Shown: one piece after another, positions 16,121-24,939 of the stretch
Layout of the letters: every line of letters begins with the position of its first letter
Numbering within the stretch: position 1 is the first letter of the stretch
From: Planctomycetia bacterium TMED53
GTDB lineage: Bacteria > Planctomycetota > UBA8108 > UBA1146
NCBI GenBank assembly: GCA_002167285.1
Contig: NHDG01000067.1
Coordinates: 86,093-150,092 of the forward strand
DNA length: 64,000 nucleotides
Reading direction: 5' to 3'
Translations under genes and position numbers: made by a program
The notes under the pieces: model-generated
Told to the model about the DNA's origin: nothing
Databases searched by the model: none
Seen by the model: the letters and a program-made list of their open reading frames with translations, nothing else

Positions 16121-17497
16121 TTAGGACCTTCTTCCGCTCATGGAGTGAATCATGTCGTACTTAGTGATAATGCGGAATCCTTCAGGGGTATCGACGAGTA
16201 CAGCAGCAGACGGCTTGCTCGCTAACCGAGCAAAAATCGAATCTGCGCTGGCGCCTTCTCCAACGACGGGGAAGGGCTCCTCCATCACTGTTCCGATTTC
16301 ACAATCGAGGTGCTCTGCTCCTGAAAGCATTTTTTCCAGGACCATTGACTCACGAATGCTACCCACCGGCTGATTCTCTTCGAACACAGGAATCTGGCTG
16401 ATTTCTCCAGATTGCATCCTCTCGACCGCTGCGCGAAGAGAATCGTTGGGTGAAAGATGGATCAATGGTTGGCGACGTGTGCCACGTCGATCGAGGATTT
16501 CTCCTGCGGTCAGGTGAAGAGACGATTCGAGGAGACCGTTGGTTCGGAGCCAATCATCGTCGTACACCTTACTCAGATATCGCTCTCCCGTATCGGGAAT
16601 GATGACGACCATGATATCGTCCGGCCCCATCTGCTCCGCGGCGATGACTGCGGTGCAAACAGCGGTCCCTGCAGAGGATCCGCTGAGGATTCCCTCTTCC
16701 CGCGCCAATCGCTGCGCCATCGAAAAGGCATCTACGTCACTGATCTGGTGGACTTCATCGATCAATGAGAAATCGATGGTCCCGGGAATCATGTCTTCGC
16801 CGATGCCCTCGGTTTTGTAAGTATTTGCTTCTCCCAATTCGCCGGTATCGAAGTACTCCTTGTAGAGAGATCCGATGGGATCACCACCGATGACTTTAAT
16901 ATTGGGATTTTGCTCCTTCAGATAACGGGCAGTACCGCTGACCGTCCCCCCCGTACCAAGACCGGCAACGTAATGGGTGATCTTTCCATCGGTGTCTTGC
17001 CAAATCTCTGGCCCTGTTGCCACGTAATGGGCGTGAGGATTCCATTCGTTGAAGTATTGATTGGGGTTGAATGCCATCGGATCTTCTTCAGTGACTCGCT
17101 TTGCCACCGAGTAGTAAGATCGGGGATCATCCGGCTCCACTGCTGTAGGACAGATGATGACTTCTGCACCAAACGCCCTCAAAAGCTTCGATTTTTCCTC
17201 GGCGACCTTATCAGGCATGGTGAAGACCGCCTTATAACCGCGAACACACGCGATCAAAGCGAGTCCGAGGCCAGTGTTTCCCGAAGTGCATTCGACGATG
17301 GTCCCACCTGGCTTGAGCAAGCCTTCGCGTTCTGCAGCATCGATCATATGAACTGCGATGCGGTCCTTAATGCTGCCCCCTGGGTTGAATGCTTCAACCT
17401 TGGCAAGCATGGTGCCGGGCAACCCTCTTGAGATCCGGTTCATCCGAACCAAGGGGGTATGACCAATCGTGTCGAGAATGTGATCGTAGATCTTCAT
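16121..17497 (-). CDS. Cystathionine beta-synthase with C-terminal CBS domain pair
   Basis: This 458-residue fold-type II PLP enzyme has Lys44 in NPGGSIKDRIA (Schiff base), the TSGNTGLGLALI substrate loop and GLGTGGTVSGTARYLK, followed at about 330-458 by a CBS (Bateman) pair. The pair includes the segments SLRAAVERMQSGEISQIPVFEE and PEGFRIITKYDMIHSM. The length and the Bateman tail match eukaryote-like and actinobacterial CBS rather than plain cysteine synthase. It condenses serine and homocysteine to cystathionine, which the downstream lyase then cleaves. Bateman domains often bind adenosyl compounds such as SAM, a plausible feedback route. The unusual repeats upstream (17554-17615) may regulate the pair. 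Confidence 0.92.
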   Translation of the reverse strand: MKIYDHILDTIGHTPLVRMNRISRGLPGTMLAKVEAFNPGGSIKDRIAVHMIDAAEREGLLKPGGTIVECTSGNTGLGLALIACVRGYKAVFTMPDKVAEEKSKLLRAFGAEVIICPTAVEPDDPRSYYSVAKRVTEEDPMAFNPNQYFNEWNPHAHYVATGPEIWQDTDGKITHYVAGLGTGGTVSGTARYLKEQNPNIKVIGGDPIGSLYKEYFDTGELGEANTYKTEGIGEDMIPGTIDFSLIDEVHQISDVDAFSMAQRLAREEGILSGSSAGTAVCTAVIAAEQMGPDDIMVVIIPDTGERYLSKVYDDDWLRTNGLLESSLHLTAGEILDRRGTRRQPLIHLSPNDSLRAAVERMQSGEISQIPVFEENQPVGSIRESMVLEKMLSGAEHLDCEIGTVMEEPFPVVGEGASADSIFARLASKPSAAVLVDTPEGFRIITKYDMIHSMSGRRS

Positions 17498-17553
17498 TTT
17501 TTACCTGTTTTCATGTCCCTTTGAAGGTGGCCACTCCACATTGGGCAATCCTC

Positions 17554-17581
17554 GGTCATGCCTTGGTCATTCCTAGGTCAC
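17554..17581. promoter_or_regulatory. Three GGTCA[T/C] direct repeats at 11-bp spacing
   Basis: GGTCAT at 17554-17559, GGTCAT at 17565-17570 and GGTCAC at 17576-17581 recur at exactly 11-bp steps, about one DNA helical turn. They lie 57-84 bases upstream of the cystathionine beta-synthase start. Such face-of-the-helix arrays often bind regulators. No cognate regulator is encoded nearby. Confidence 0.45.
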
Positions 17582-17597
17582 ACTTCTGGGCGGACCC

Positions 17598-17615
17598 TGT
17601 GAGGGTACCCTCACA
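17598..17615. promoter_or_regulatory. Perfect 18-bp palindrome TGTGAGGGTACCCTCACA
   Basis: The palindrome has no mismatch and no spacer and lies midway between the divergent cystathionine beta-synthase and NagB-like genes. Its size and symmetry are those of an operator for a dimeric helix-turn-helix protein. It could also form a hairpin in RNA. The regulator is unknown. Confidence 0.5.
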
Positions 17616-17771
17616 TGATACGCGTGGAAGCCGGGATGAACACGGTTCCCGGAGAGATTCCCACAACCTTGATCACTGCCACCCCTTGGCCCGGGAAGGC
17701 CCATGGGATAGGTTCCTATGGGGCCCGGGGGCTAGGCCCCGATTAAACAGCTAGACCGGAGAACACCTGCC

Positions 17772-18461
17772 GTGGGGCCGAAATTGATGATTCGAAACTC
17801 TGATCCAGAAGAGTTGGCAAAACGGTTGCGAGAGGATCTCCTCTCTTGCATGGCTGACGGCGACTTACTCTGCATCCCTACTGGTCGCTCTCCCCTGGAG
17901 CTCTATCAGCAAATCCGTGAAGACAGCGATAGCGCTGATCGTTGGCGTAGCTTTCGATACCTACAACTGGACGAATATCTCGACCCGTCCGGATCGATTC
18001 ATAGCTTTCGAGATGAATTGAGCCAGCAAATTTTCACCCCACTGCAAGTGCCAGCAGATCAGATTCATTCCATCGATCCCCAAGGTGACCCGGTTACCCA
18101 AGCAAAGAAACTCGATCAAATCTATGATCGATGGGGCCCCCCTAAAGCTTGCGTCCTTGGCCTTGGTTCCAATGGGCATATTGCATTCAACGAACCCGGC
18201 AGCTCATTTTCGGGTTACACCGTCGTCGACTTGGCACAGGAAACCATCGCAAACAATTTTCCTGAACCACAGCCGTCAAAGCTGCAAGCGCTGACAATCA
18301 GTCTCGAGCAGATTTACGCATCTCAACACGTATTCCTCCTCGTGCCTCAGCCAGAAAAAAGTTCTATCCTCGACCGCTGCCTGGCTGGCCCGAAGGATGT
18401 CAATATTCCTGCCTCCTGGCTTCACGATCACCCCAGCCTGCACGTCTATCGTCATCGATAG
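17772..18461 (+). CDS. Glucosamine-6-phosphate deaminase / 6-phosphogluconolactonase family protein
   Basis: This 229-residue protein has NagB-type motifs: the phosphate-binding IPTGRSPLELYQQI, LQLDEYLDPSGSIHSF (catalytic Asp/Glu region) and LGLGSNGHIAFNEPGSSF, which includes the ring-opening histidine. The motif set favours glucosamine-6-phosphate deaminase (GlcN6P to Fru6P plus ammonia) over lactonase. The GTG start at 17772 has GGAG 10 bases upstream; ATG 17787 is an alternative. The gene precedes the PHP-domain gene by 19 bases on the same strand, but no amino-sugar pathway partner is visible. Confidence 0.82.
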   Translation: MGPKLMIRNSDPEELAKRLREDLLSCMADGDLLCIPTGRSPLELYQQIREDSDSADRWRSFRYLQLDEYLDPSGSIHSFRDELSQQIFTPLQVPADQIHSIDPQGDPVTQAKKLDQIYDRWGPPKACVLGLGSNGHIAFNEPGSSFSGYTVVDLAQETIANNFPEPQPSKLQALTISLEQIYASQHVFLLVPQPEKSSILDRCLAGPKDVNIPASWLHDHPSLHVYRHR

Positions 18462-18480
18462 TCAACAGAAAGGCACCGTC

Positions 18481-21123
18481 ATGAATCTGCTGATCCTGTT
18501 TCTCATTGGTCTCGGGTTTCCGGCGTTGGCCGCTGATCCTCCCGTCGATCCGGTCGGAGGTGACGGCTCAAAAGGAAGCATGAAATTTGAGATCATAGAC
18601 ACCGATGGAGAAGCGGTTCCATCGCGGCTAACCTTCCGCAAAACTGATGGCACTCGACAAAAGTTTTTTAGTGAAACCCAAGTGCTCCCTAAAGACCTTG
18701 CGATTCGCGATGACGTTATTTGCACCCTCTCAGGGAGGGGACACATCACACTCCCGGTCGGTAAATGGGTGGTTTATGCCAGCCGTGGGCCAGAATGGAG
18801 TATCGATCGCCAAGAGGTTTCCATCTCAGCCGATACCATGACAGAGGTGACATTTCGCCTGGAGCAACAGATCGATTCAAGCGGTTGGGCCGCAGCAGAC
18901 TATCATCTGCATACTTTGACCTACTCTGGTCACGGCGATAGCAACATGACTGAGCGCATCATCAGTATCGCTAGTGAAGCTCTCGAAGTCGGGATCGCCA
19001 CCGACCACAACCACCACACCGATTACTCTCCCACCATTTCGGAGTTATCAGCGGGGGAACACTTCCAGGGAATCGTTGGCAATGAGATTTCAGTGCCCCT
19101 CGGTCACTTCAATGCTTTTCCTCTGGAACCATGGGGAGAAGTAGTCGATGTCAATTCCTCCAATGGCCCCAGGATGTTCCGCGCTGTTCGCAAGATGGGG
19201 ACCGAAGGTGGCGAAGTACCGGTGATCCAGGTCAATCACCCTCGCTGGGAAGCGATCGATTACTTCCGAATCGCAGGCCTCGATCCCATCACTGGTAAAT
19301 CCGCTGATCATGATTGGTCCCTCGATTTTGACAGCGTCGAGATCTTCAATGAAAACCCAGGTTGGGGTTACTACGATGCGGAGACGACTGACAGAAATGT
19401 CGGAACCAGTCGCCACTCTGTTCTCGAAGACTGGCATAACCTCCTCAATCATGGCGCCCGCATCACTGCAGTCGGCAATTCCGATAGTCACACCGTCAAT
19501 GTCAACCTGGCCGGCTGGCCGCGAAATTACTTTCCCGTCTCTAATGACCAACCGGGGCAAATCCCTGTCAAAGAAATCTGTGACACCGTCAAAAATGGTC
19601 AAGTTTTCACTACCTACGGCCCCTTTATAAAGTTTTCAGTCAATGGCAAAGGGATGGGTGAAACGGTCAAAGCGGAGAGAGCAGCAGTTCGTCTGAGTGT
19701 CGAGGTTTACGCAGCGGATTGGATCGATGTCGATCGAGTCCTCGTCGTCGTCGATGGAGATGTGGTCGAAACGATCCCTGTTCCAGAGACTCGAGAGATT
19801 CTCCGACTCAAGGATGAGCGAAAGATACCGGTACGGACTGACGGCTGGATCGCCATTCGTGTGGAGGGTGATGACAGTCTCGCCCCGATCGTGCCCGACA
19901 AGGATCGGCCCATTCTCCCCATCGCGATGACGAACCCCATCTACGTCGATGTCGATGGAGATGGTCGTGTCACCGCGCCAGTGGAAGTCGCGCGTAACTG
20001 GCTCGAAAACCATAAAGGTGACTCCATGCACCTCCATGCAGAGTGGCAAGCGAGACAACCCCATCAAAGAGTCGCGATGCTCCACGCCTGCACCGATGAT
20101 TCAGAAACGGTTCGAACTCTTTTGAAATGGGGACTGCAAGATCCCTCACGGCTCGTCTGGCTCGCTGCTTGTCGAACCATGGAGGAGCTGGAACTTAGAA
20201 ACGATGCAGACTTGACCGCTGAGTTACTGAAAAAGTATTCGCTAGAGGGTCTCGATCACTGGGCACTCTCAGTCATCTTAAAGGCGATGCCCCCTGAAGA
20301 AAGTGGCCCCCGCATCGCTGAACTCCTTGGTCGCAAAGGTAAGAACGCTTTAGGAATTCATACCAGACAGGTGATTTCACTTCTTCCCGGACACTTTGTC
20401 CGTCGTGTGTTCATCTCTGAACCATTCCCGGGGGGTGGCAAGGAAGGTATCGAAGGAGTCCTCGCGCTTCCTGCTCAAGAACGTCAAACCACAAGAGTCC
20501 TCCTCTCCACTGAAGAAGGGCCTTTTGATCTTCAGCAGTATGGAGAAGAGCGTGGACGTTCAGAGGATTGCGTATTCCTGATGCGCTGTGTTTTGATCAG
20601 CCCCGGCGATCGTCAAGTAAACCTTGCCGCCGGCTCCGATGATGGTTGCCTCATACAAGTGAACGGAGTCACCGTCGTCGAGGATTTTTCTGAGCAAGGC
20701 GTCGATCCACTCGATCACTTGATTCAGGTTCCGCTGAAAAAAGGAACCAATGAAATCCTCTTCTTCGTCGAAAATGGTGGCGGAAATTCAGGAGCTTCTC
20801 TGAGGGTTCTCGATGAAAAAGTCGTCGTTCAGTCTGCTGAAAAAAGCAGTCTGAAGCCTTCCATCTCCCCTCGAGACAAAGTGGTTTCAGATCTCGCCGC
20901 ACTCCATGCCGCGGCAACGATCTTCTTTCTGGATCGTAACGAATGGCCAGCAGCGGTCTCTGACCTCGTCGATGCAAAATTGATTCAATCGATAACCACG
21001 GATCCCTGGGGTGGGGAATATCAGATCATTCAAAGTGGCAACAAAGTAGAAGTGCTGTGCCTGGGAGCAGACGGATCAGAGGGCGGCATCGGCTTGGAAG
21101 CCGATGTTCGATACTCCCCCTAG
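18481..21123 (+). CDS. Exported PHP-domain (CehA/McbA-like) metallohydrolase with GspG-like tail
   Basis: An 880-residue protein starts with a signal peptide (MNLLILFLIGLGFPALAA). A beta-sandwich leads into a PHP hydrolase domain at about 140-390, with metal ligands in ADYHLHTLTYSGHG, ATDHNHHTDYSP, VNHPRW and GNSDSHTVN, as in CehA/McbA-like exported PHP proteins. A HEAT-like helical part (about 515-610) and a PA14-like beta-sandwich (about 640-790, with AAGSDDGCLIQVNG) follow. The last about 80 residues (DLAALHAAATIFFLDRNEWP ... DPWGGEYQI) resemble the C-terminal domain of type II pseudopilin GspG, detached from any pilin helix. The natural substrate is unknown. Its stop overlaps the selB stop on the opposite strand in CTAG. 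An upstream extension of the frame to 18397 overlaps the nagB-like gene and is rejected. Confidence 0.8.
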   Translation: MNLLILFLIGLGFPALAADPPVDPVGGDGSKGSMKFEIIDTDGEAVPSRLTFRKTDGTRQKFFSETQVLPKDLAIRDDVICTLSGRGHITLPVGKWVVYASRGPEWSIDRQEVSISADTMTEVTFRLEQQIDSSGWAAADYHLHTLTYSGHGDSNMTERIISIASEALEVGIATDHNHHTDYSPTISELSAGEHFQGIVGNEISVPLGHFNAFPLEPWGEVVDVNSSNGPRMFRAVRKMGTEGGEVPVIQVNHPRWEAIDYFRIAGLDPITGKSADHDWSLDFDSVEIFNENPGWGYYDAETTDRNVGTSRHSVLEDWHNLLNHGARITAVGNSDSHTVNVNLAGWPRNYFPVSNDQPGQIPVKEICDTVKNGQVFTTYGPFIKFSVNGKGMGETVKAERAAVRLSVEVYAADWIDVDRVLVVVDGDVVETIPVPETREILRLKDERKIPVRTDGWIAIRVEGDDSLAPIVPDKDRPILPIAMTNPIYVDVDGDGRVTAPVEVARNWLENHKGDSMHLHAEWQARQPHQRVAMLHACTDDSETVRTLLKWGLQDPSRLVWLAACRTMEELELRNDADLTAELLKKYSLEGLDHWALSVILKAMPPEESGPRIAELLGRKGKNALGIHTRQVISLLPGHFVRRVFISEPFPGGGKEGIEGVLALPAQERQTTRVLLSTEEGPFDLQQYGEERGRSEDCVFLMRCVLISPGDRQVNLAAGSDDGCLIQVNGVTVVEDFSEQGVDPLDHLIQVPLKKGTNEILFFVENGGGNSGASLRVLDEKVVVQSAEKSSLKPSISPRDKVVSDLAALHAAATIFFLDRNEWPAAVSDLVDAKLIQSITTDPWGGEYQIIQSGNKVEVLCLGADGSEGGIGLEADVRYSP

Positions 21124-23063
21124 GAGAGTTCCGCCAACTTTTCATGATTCACTTCCCTGCGATCCTCTCGACGTCGGGTCCACCCCTGCTTGTCGAGGTG
21201 CTCCAGCAAGGGGATGGCAAATTTCCGAGTCGTTCCCAAGAGGTCCTTCGCTTCCGATGCACTGAAGGGCCCTGAAGTTTCATGGTGGGCAGCTAGGCGC
21301 CTGACCGCTTCAAGAATCGCTTCTTCCAAGAGAACGACATCAGGGGTCAATCGCACCAACTCACCCCGATCGACCAATAGAGATTGAAGTTTGCTAAGGA
21401 GAGCTTCGGTGGTTCCGAACTCCGGTGCCAAATCCTCATTTCGCCCAGCTTCAAATAGGTTTCCTGCCAGATAGTTACGGTACTTCTCCAGCACTGCTCT
21501 TTCAGCTTCCGGAATAGGCGGTTCAAAATCTGGAATAGAAAGCCTTCCACCACGCAATCTATCAAGACGGCCCTCTGCGACCAAACTTTCATAAACCGCT
21601 TCAAGAAAACCATCTTCGAGTCGAAGTGCATCGCGAATTTCAAGGGCCTTCACCGATACACGATAAGGGTCTTGGCGGAATACTGTCTCGATGGCACCGG
21701 TGATACGCTCACCTGCCATTCTCATTCCCTCTTGAACCAACCAACGACCACCTTGCAAAGAAGTGACCTCACCAGCTGAAGCGAGTTCTTCAAGATACTC
21801 GGCAACCTGCTCCTGGGTGACGGTCATACGACGTGACAATTCTTCGGTCGTGTGAATCTCCAGTAATGCATCCTGAAGAAGACTGCGTAAATAATCTTGT
21901 GGGCTGTCGAGTGCTGTCATCTTTCGCCGTACCGATTCGACGACAAAATCTTTACCGGTCTTCAGGCGCCAGCGAGAACGGTCGAGAATTTCTCCACCAC
22001 CCAGGGTGATCATCGGCGAAGTTTGACGCAGGACGAAGCGATCACCAGGAGCGACGACGACCGGCTCCTCCAGCCGAATCTGTGCCACCGCCTCTTCCCC
22101 CGGTTCCAAACTGGTGCAATCGAGCAGGTACAGGCGCCCGACCGCTTCTGTCGTGCCCTGCAAAAACCGAATCGGCATTCGATGGGTTAACGGTTGAGAC
22201 AAACCTGACAGGGACCGCAAGCTGACTTCGAGCATCTCGGTTGCGGTAAAATAGCCCGGTGTTGCAGCCACCATTCCTCGACTCAGGTCCTTATAATTGA
22301 CATCCGCCAAGTTAATCGCTGTCGAATGACCGGCACGTGCACGATCCACTGTTACTTTGTAGGCTTGCAAGCCGCGAACCCTACCTTGATGTTCGCCAGG
22401 AAGAATCTCCAATCGATCATCCTTGGCTACAGCTCCACTTACAGGAACACCGGTGATGACTGTCCCGTGCCCCTTCGAGGAAAAAACCCTCTGGATCGGT
22501 AAGCGAAAAACACCTTCCGTATCCCGAGATGGCAATTCGCCAATGATGCCGATGACTTCATCACGTAATGCGTCGATCCCATCGCCGGTCTCAGCACTCA
22601 CCCTGAGCATAGGAGCATCCTCGAGGAAGGTCCCTTGCACCGTTTCACGAATTTCTTCCTCGACCAACTCCAGCATCTCGCTATCGACTAAGTCGATCTT
22701 ATTGATGGCGATCACTCCGCGCTCAACTCCGAGGAGGGTCATGATGGCGAGGTGCTCCAAAGTTTGAGGCATCACTGAATCGTCTGCGGCAACCACCAAA
22801 ACGACTAAATCGATGCCGCTGGCCCCAGCGACCATGTTGCGGATAAATTTTTCGTGGCCAGGAACATCGATGATCCCTACCAGCTCACCCCCCGGCAGCT
22901 TCATCGGCGCAAAACCAAGATCGATGGTCAATCCGCGATCTTTCTCCTCAGGGAGCCGATCTGGGTCAATCCCCGTCAAACGGCGCACTAAAGACGACTT
23001 TCCATGGTCGATATGTCCGGCGGTGCCGACAACGACACCGAAAATGCTGTCTTCTGTGGCCAA
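21120..23063 (-). CDS. selB: Selenocysteine-specific elongation factor SelB
   Basis: The protein has 647 residues from TTG 23063, chosen because GGAGG lies 6 bases upstream; the frame is open to 23108. The GTPase motifs are GTAGHIDHGKSS, DRGLTIDLGFA (switch I), DVPGHEKFI and NKIDLVD. The EF-Tu-like domains II/III follow (AVAKDDRLEILPGEHQGRVRGLQAY), then C-terminal winged-helix repeats (YRVSVKALEIRDAL ... ETSGPFSASEAKDLLG) that bind SECIS RNA. SelB delivers Sec-tRNA to UGA codons. Together with the in-frame TGA gene at 5433-6476 it shows that this organism decodes UGA as Sec. selA and selC do not adjoin it; the upstream gene is divergent. Confidence 0.95.
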   Translation of the reverse strand: MATEDSIFGVVVGTAGHIDHGKSSLVRRLTGIDPDRLPEEKDRGLTIDLGFAPMKLPGGELVGIIDVPGHEKFIRNMVAGASGIDLVVLVVAADDSVMPQTLEHLAIMTLLGVERGVIAINKIDLVDSEMLELVEEEIRETVQGTFLEDAPMLRVSAETGDGIDALRDEVIGIIGELPSRDTEGVFRLPIQRVFSSKGHGTVITGVPVSGAVAKDDRLEILPGEHQGRVRGLQAYKVTVDRARAGHSTAINLADVNYKDLSRGMVAATPGYFTATEMLEVSLRSLSGLSQPLTHRMPIRFLQGTTEAVGRLYLLDCTSLEPGEEAVAQIRLEEPVVVAPGDRFVLRQTSPMITLGGGEILDRSRWRLKTGKDFVVESVRRKMTALDSPQDYLRSLLQDALLEIHTTEELSRRMTVTQEQVAEYLEELASAGEVTSLQGGRWLVQEGMRMAGERITGAIETVFRQDPYRVSVKALEIRDALRLEDGFLEAVYESLVAEGRLDRLRGGRLSIPDFEPPIPEAERAVLEKYRNYLAGNLFEAGRNEDLAPEFGTTEALLSKLQSLLVDRGELVRLTPDVVLLEEAILEAVRRLAAHHETSGPFSASEAKDLLGTTRKFAIPLLEHLDKQGWTRRREDRREVNHEKLAELS

Positions 23064-23155
23064 ATGGGTCCTCCGGAACCGGTTCAACAATTTCATGGCA
23101 GAACTCAAGTTCTGCTCCCTTGACGATAACCGAGTTTTGTTCCAGCATCATTGCC

Positions 23156-24028
23156 ATGAGCACCGCCAGAGATGAAATCTTCTGTAAGTTTGCCATTCAG
23201 CAAGGCCTCTGGTCCAAAGAGGAGGCCGTGCTGTTTTTGAACCATTTCCGTTCGGAGGGCTCCCCCGGCAGATTTGGTGATTGGGCTGCCGAACAGGGAG
23301 CGATCTCTGCAGAAATCGCCCAACGTATCGAAGCCGCCATCGATAAAAGGATCGGTGCTTCTCCAGCAGCAACAAACCAACCTGGCAAGAAACCTGCCTC
23401 CGGAAATACGGGGGGAAGTGCAGCAGCGGGCCGCGGTGGTAAAACTCGCCGTCGTCGCAAACGGGGTGGTGGTGGTCTCGGTCTCGATTTTGAAAAGAAT
23501 CCGGTTCAGACCTCGATCTATCTCGCATGTGGAATTTTGGCGCTTGGGCTCGTGGTATACGTCATCTACAACTTCCAAAAAGCGGATCCACCACCGCCAC
23601 CGAAGACTACTGAAGAATCCCAAAGTGAATCTTCGAGTTCTTCGACATCCGCCACCGCAAACGAAGCGCCTCCAGCGCCCATCTTCAGTGAAGAAGAACT
23701 GCTGAATATGGACAACCGAATCAACGTCGCCATCACCGATGCACGTCAGTACCTGCGAGATGGAAAACTCTATCTGGGCATCAATATTCTCAACAAGTTG
23801 CGGGAGGACCTCGGAGGCAACGACCTTCCCGAAGCACAAAGATCACGACTCGATTCTCAACTTGCCGAGTTGTCAGAAATTCGTGAAGGCACCTATTCAG
23901 ACCTTCTCGAAGAATTACGCGAGGCCAAAGGGAGCGGCTCAGATCAAGATGTGCAAGACGCCCTCGATGAAATCGAACAAAACTGCGGCCCCGATTTCCG
24001 CGCCCGCGCCGAGAAGGAGGGGGCCTAA
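23156..24028 (+). CDS. Single-pass membrane protein of unknown function
   Basis: This 290-residue protein has a predicted helical N-terminal part of about 60 residues (DEIFCKFAIQQGLWSKEEAV). A basic, glycine-rich linker with KTRRRRKRGGGG follows, then one membrane helix (SIYLACGILALGLVVYVIY, about 118-136), a Pro/Ser/Thr/Glu-rich stretch, and a C-terminal helical domain (about 190-290) that looks TPR- or coiled-coil-like. The positive linker before the helix suggests the N-terminus is cytoplasmic. Similar 'short helical box plus membrane anchor' layouts occur in planctomycetes, but I recognise no named family. It is divergent from selB, with 92 bases between starts, and followed after 14 bases by the pseudouridine synthase gene. 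Confidence 0.75.
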   Translation: MSTARDEIFCKFAIQQGLWSKEEAVLFLNHFRSEGSPGRFGDWAAEQGAISAEIAQRIEAAIDKRIGASPAATNQPGKKPASGNTGGSAAAGRGGKTRRRRKRGGGGLGLDFEKNPVQTSIYLACGILALGLVVYVIYNFQKADPPPPPKTTEESQSESSSSSTSATANEAPPAPIFSEEELLNMDNRINVAITDARQYLRDGKLYLGINILNKLREDLGGNDLPEAQRSRLDSQLAELSEIREGTYSDLLEELREAKGSGSDQDVQDALDEIEQNCGPDFRARAEKEGA

Positions 24029-24042
24029 GCCCCGCTTGCACC

Positions 24043-24939
24043 ATGGCTCGTGAAAGACTCCAGAAATACCTGGCCCGCTGCGGCCATGGATCCCGCCGCC
24101 GCGCTGAGCTTCTCATCGAAAAAGGGCTCGTCTTCGTCAATGGCGAAGTCGCTGATCTCGGAGTCAGCATTCAGCCTGGCAAAGATGAAGTCGTCCTTCA
24201 TGGTGAAAAGGTCCAGCCCCCCAAGACTCTGACCGTCATGTTTCACAAGACCGCAGGAACGATCACCAGCACCCATGACACCCACGATCGCTTGACCGTC
24301 ATGGACATGCTGCCAAAACGAATCGTCGATGCAGGGGTTCTTCCTGCCGGAAGGCTCGACTTAGAAACCGAAGGATTACTAATCTTCACCAATGACGGTG
24401 ATCTTTTGCACCGCATCACCCACCCGCGCTACCGCTGCCGTAAGGAATATTTTGTCGTCCTGTCGCGCGCGCCATCCGAAAGAATATTGGAAACCCTTCG
24501 TCGAGGGGTCTTCCTCCCCGATGTTGGTAAAGAAACCTCCCCCGCACAGATCACCCGTCTGCGCCGCCGCAAGGATGGCACCGCTTCACTCCACATCGTC
24601 ATTCACGAGGGAATGAAGAGACAGATCAGGCGTATGTTCTCAGGGCAGGGCCTCGAAGTGACATATCTCAAACGAATCTCTATCGGAAAACTGAGCCTCG
24701 ACGACCTCGCCCCTGGCAAGTACCGAACCCTTCGTGATCGAGACCTCGCGCAGTTATTGAAATCCGATGAGGACGAAAAAAACCGTCCTCCCCATCCGAA
24801 GGGACGAGGAGGACGGTCGAGCTCCAAAGGAGGCTCTGGAAGGAGTTCAAGGGGCACGAGTGGCCAACGTGAAGGTCAAAAGCGAGGTCAACAGCGTGGC
24901 GGTCAACAGCGCGGCGGGCAACGCAGAAGCCAACGTTAA
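24043..24939 (+). CDS. RluB/RsuA-family pseudouridine synthase
   Basis: This 298-residue protein has an S4 RNA-binding domain (MARERLQKYLARCGHGSRRRAELLI, 1-60). The RsuA/RluB/E/F catalytic domain follows with the Asp motif GRLDLETEGLLIFTNDGDL and the late motif HEGMKRQIRRMF. It isomerises uridine in rRNA, probably 23S (RluB-like) judging by length. The last 50 residues are Arg/Gly/Ser/Gln-rich and low complexity, a disordered RNA-binding tail common on planctomycete RNA proteins. It follows the membrane-protein gene by 14 bases. Its TAA overlaps the stop of the convergent lipoprotein gene in TTAA. Confidence 0.92.
   Translation: MARERLQKYLARCGHGSRRRAELLIEKGLVFVNGEVADLGVSIQPGKDEVVLHGEKVQPPKTLTVMFHKTAGTITSTHDTHDRLTVMDMLPKRIVDAGVLPAGRLDLETEGLLIFTNDGDLLHRITHPRYRCRKEYFVVLSRAPSERILETLRRGVFLPDVGKETSPAQITRLRRRKDGTASLHIVIHEGMKRQIRRMFSGQGLEVTYLKRISIGKLSLDDLAPGKYRTLRDRDLAQLLKSDEDEKNRPPHPKGRGGRSSSKGGSGRSSRGTSGQREGQKRGQQRGGQQRGGQRRSQR

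Noticed and set aside
23064-23155. tRNA-Sec gene (selC) in the selB upstream region
   Set aside because: Too short and no T-loop (GTTCGA-type) with matching arms; no other intergenic region showed one either.
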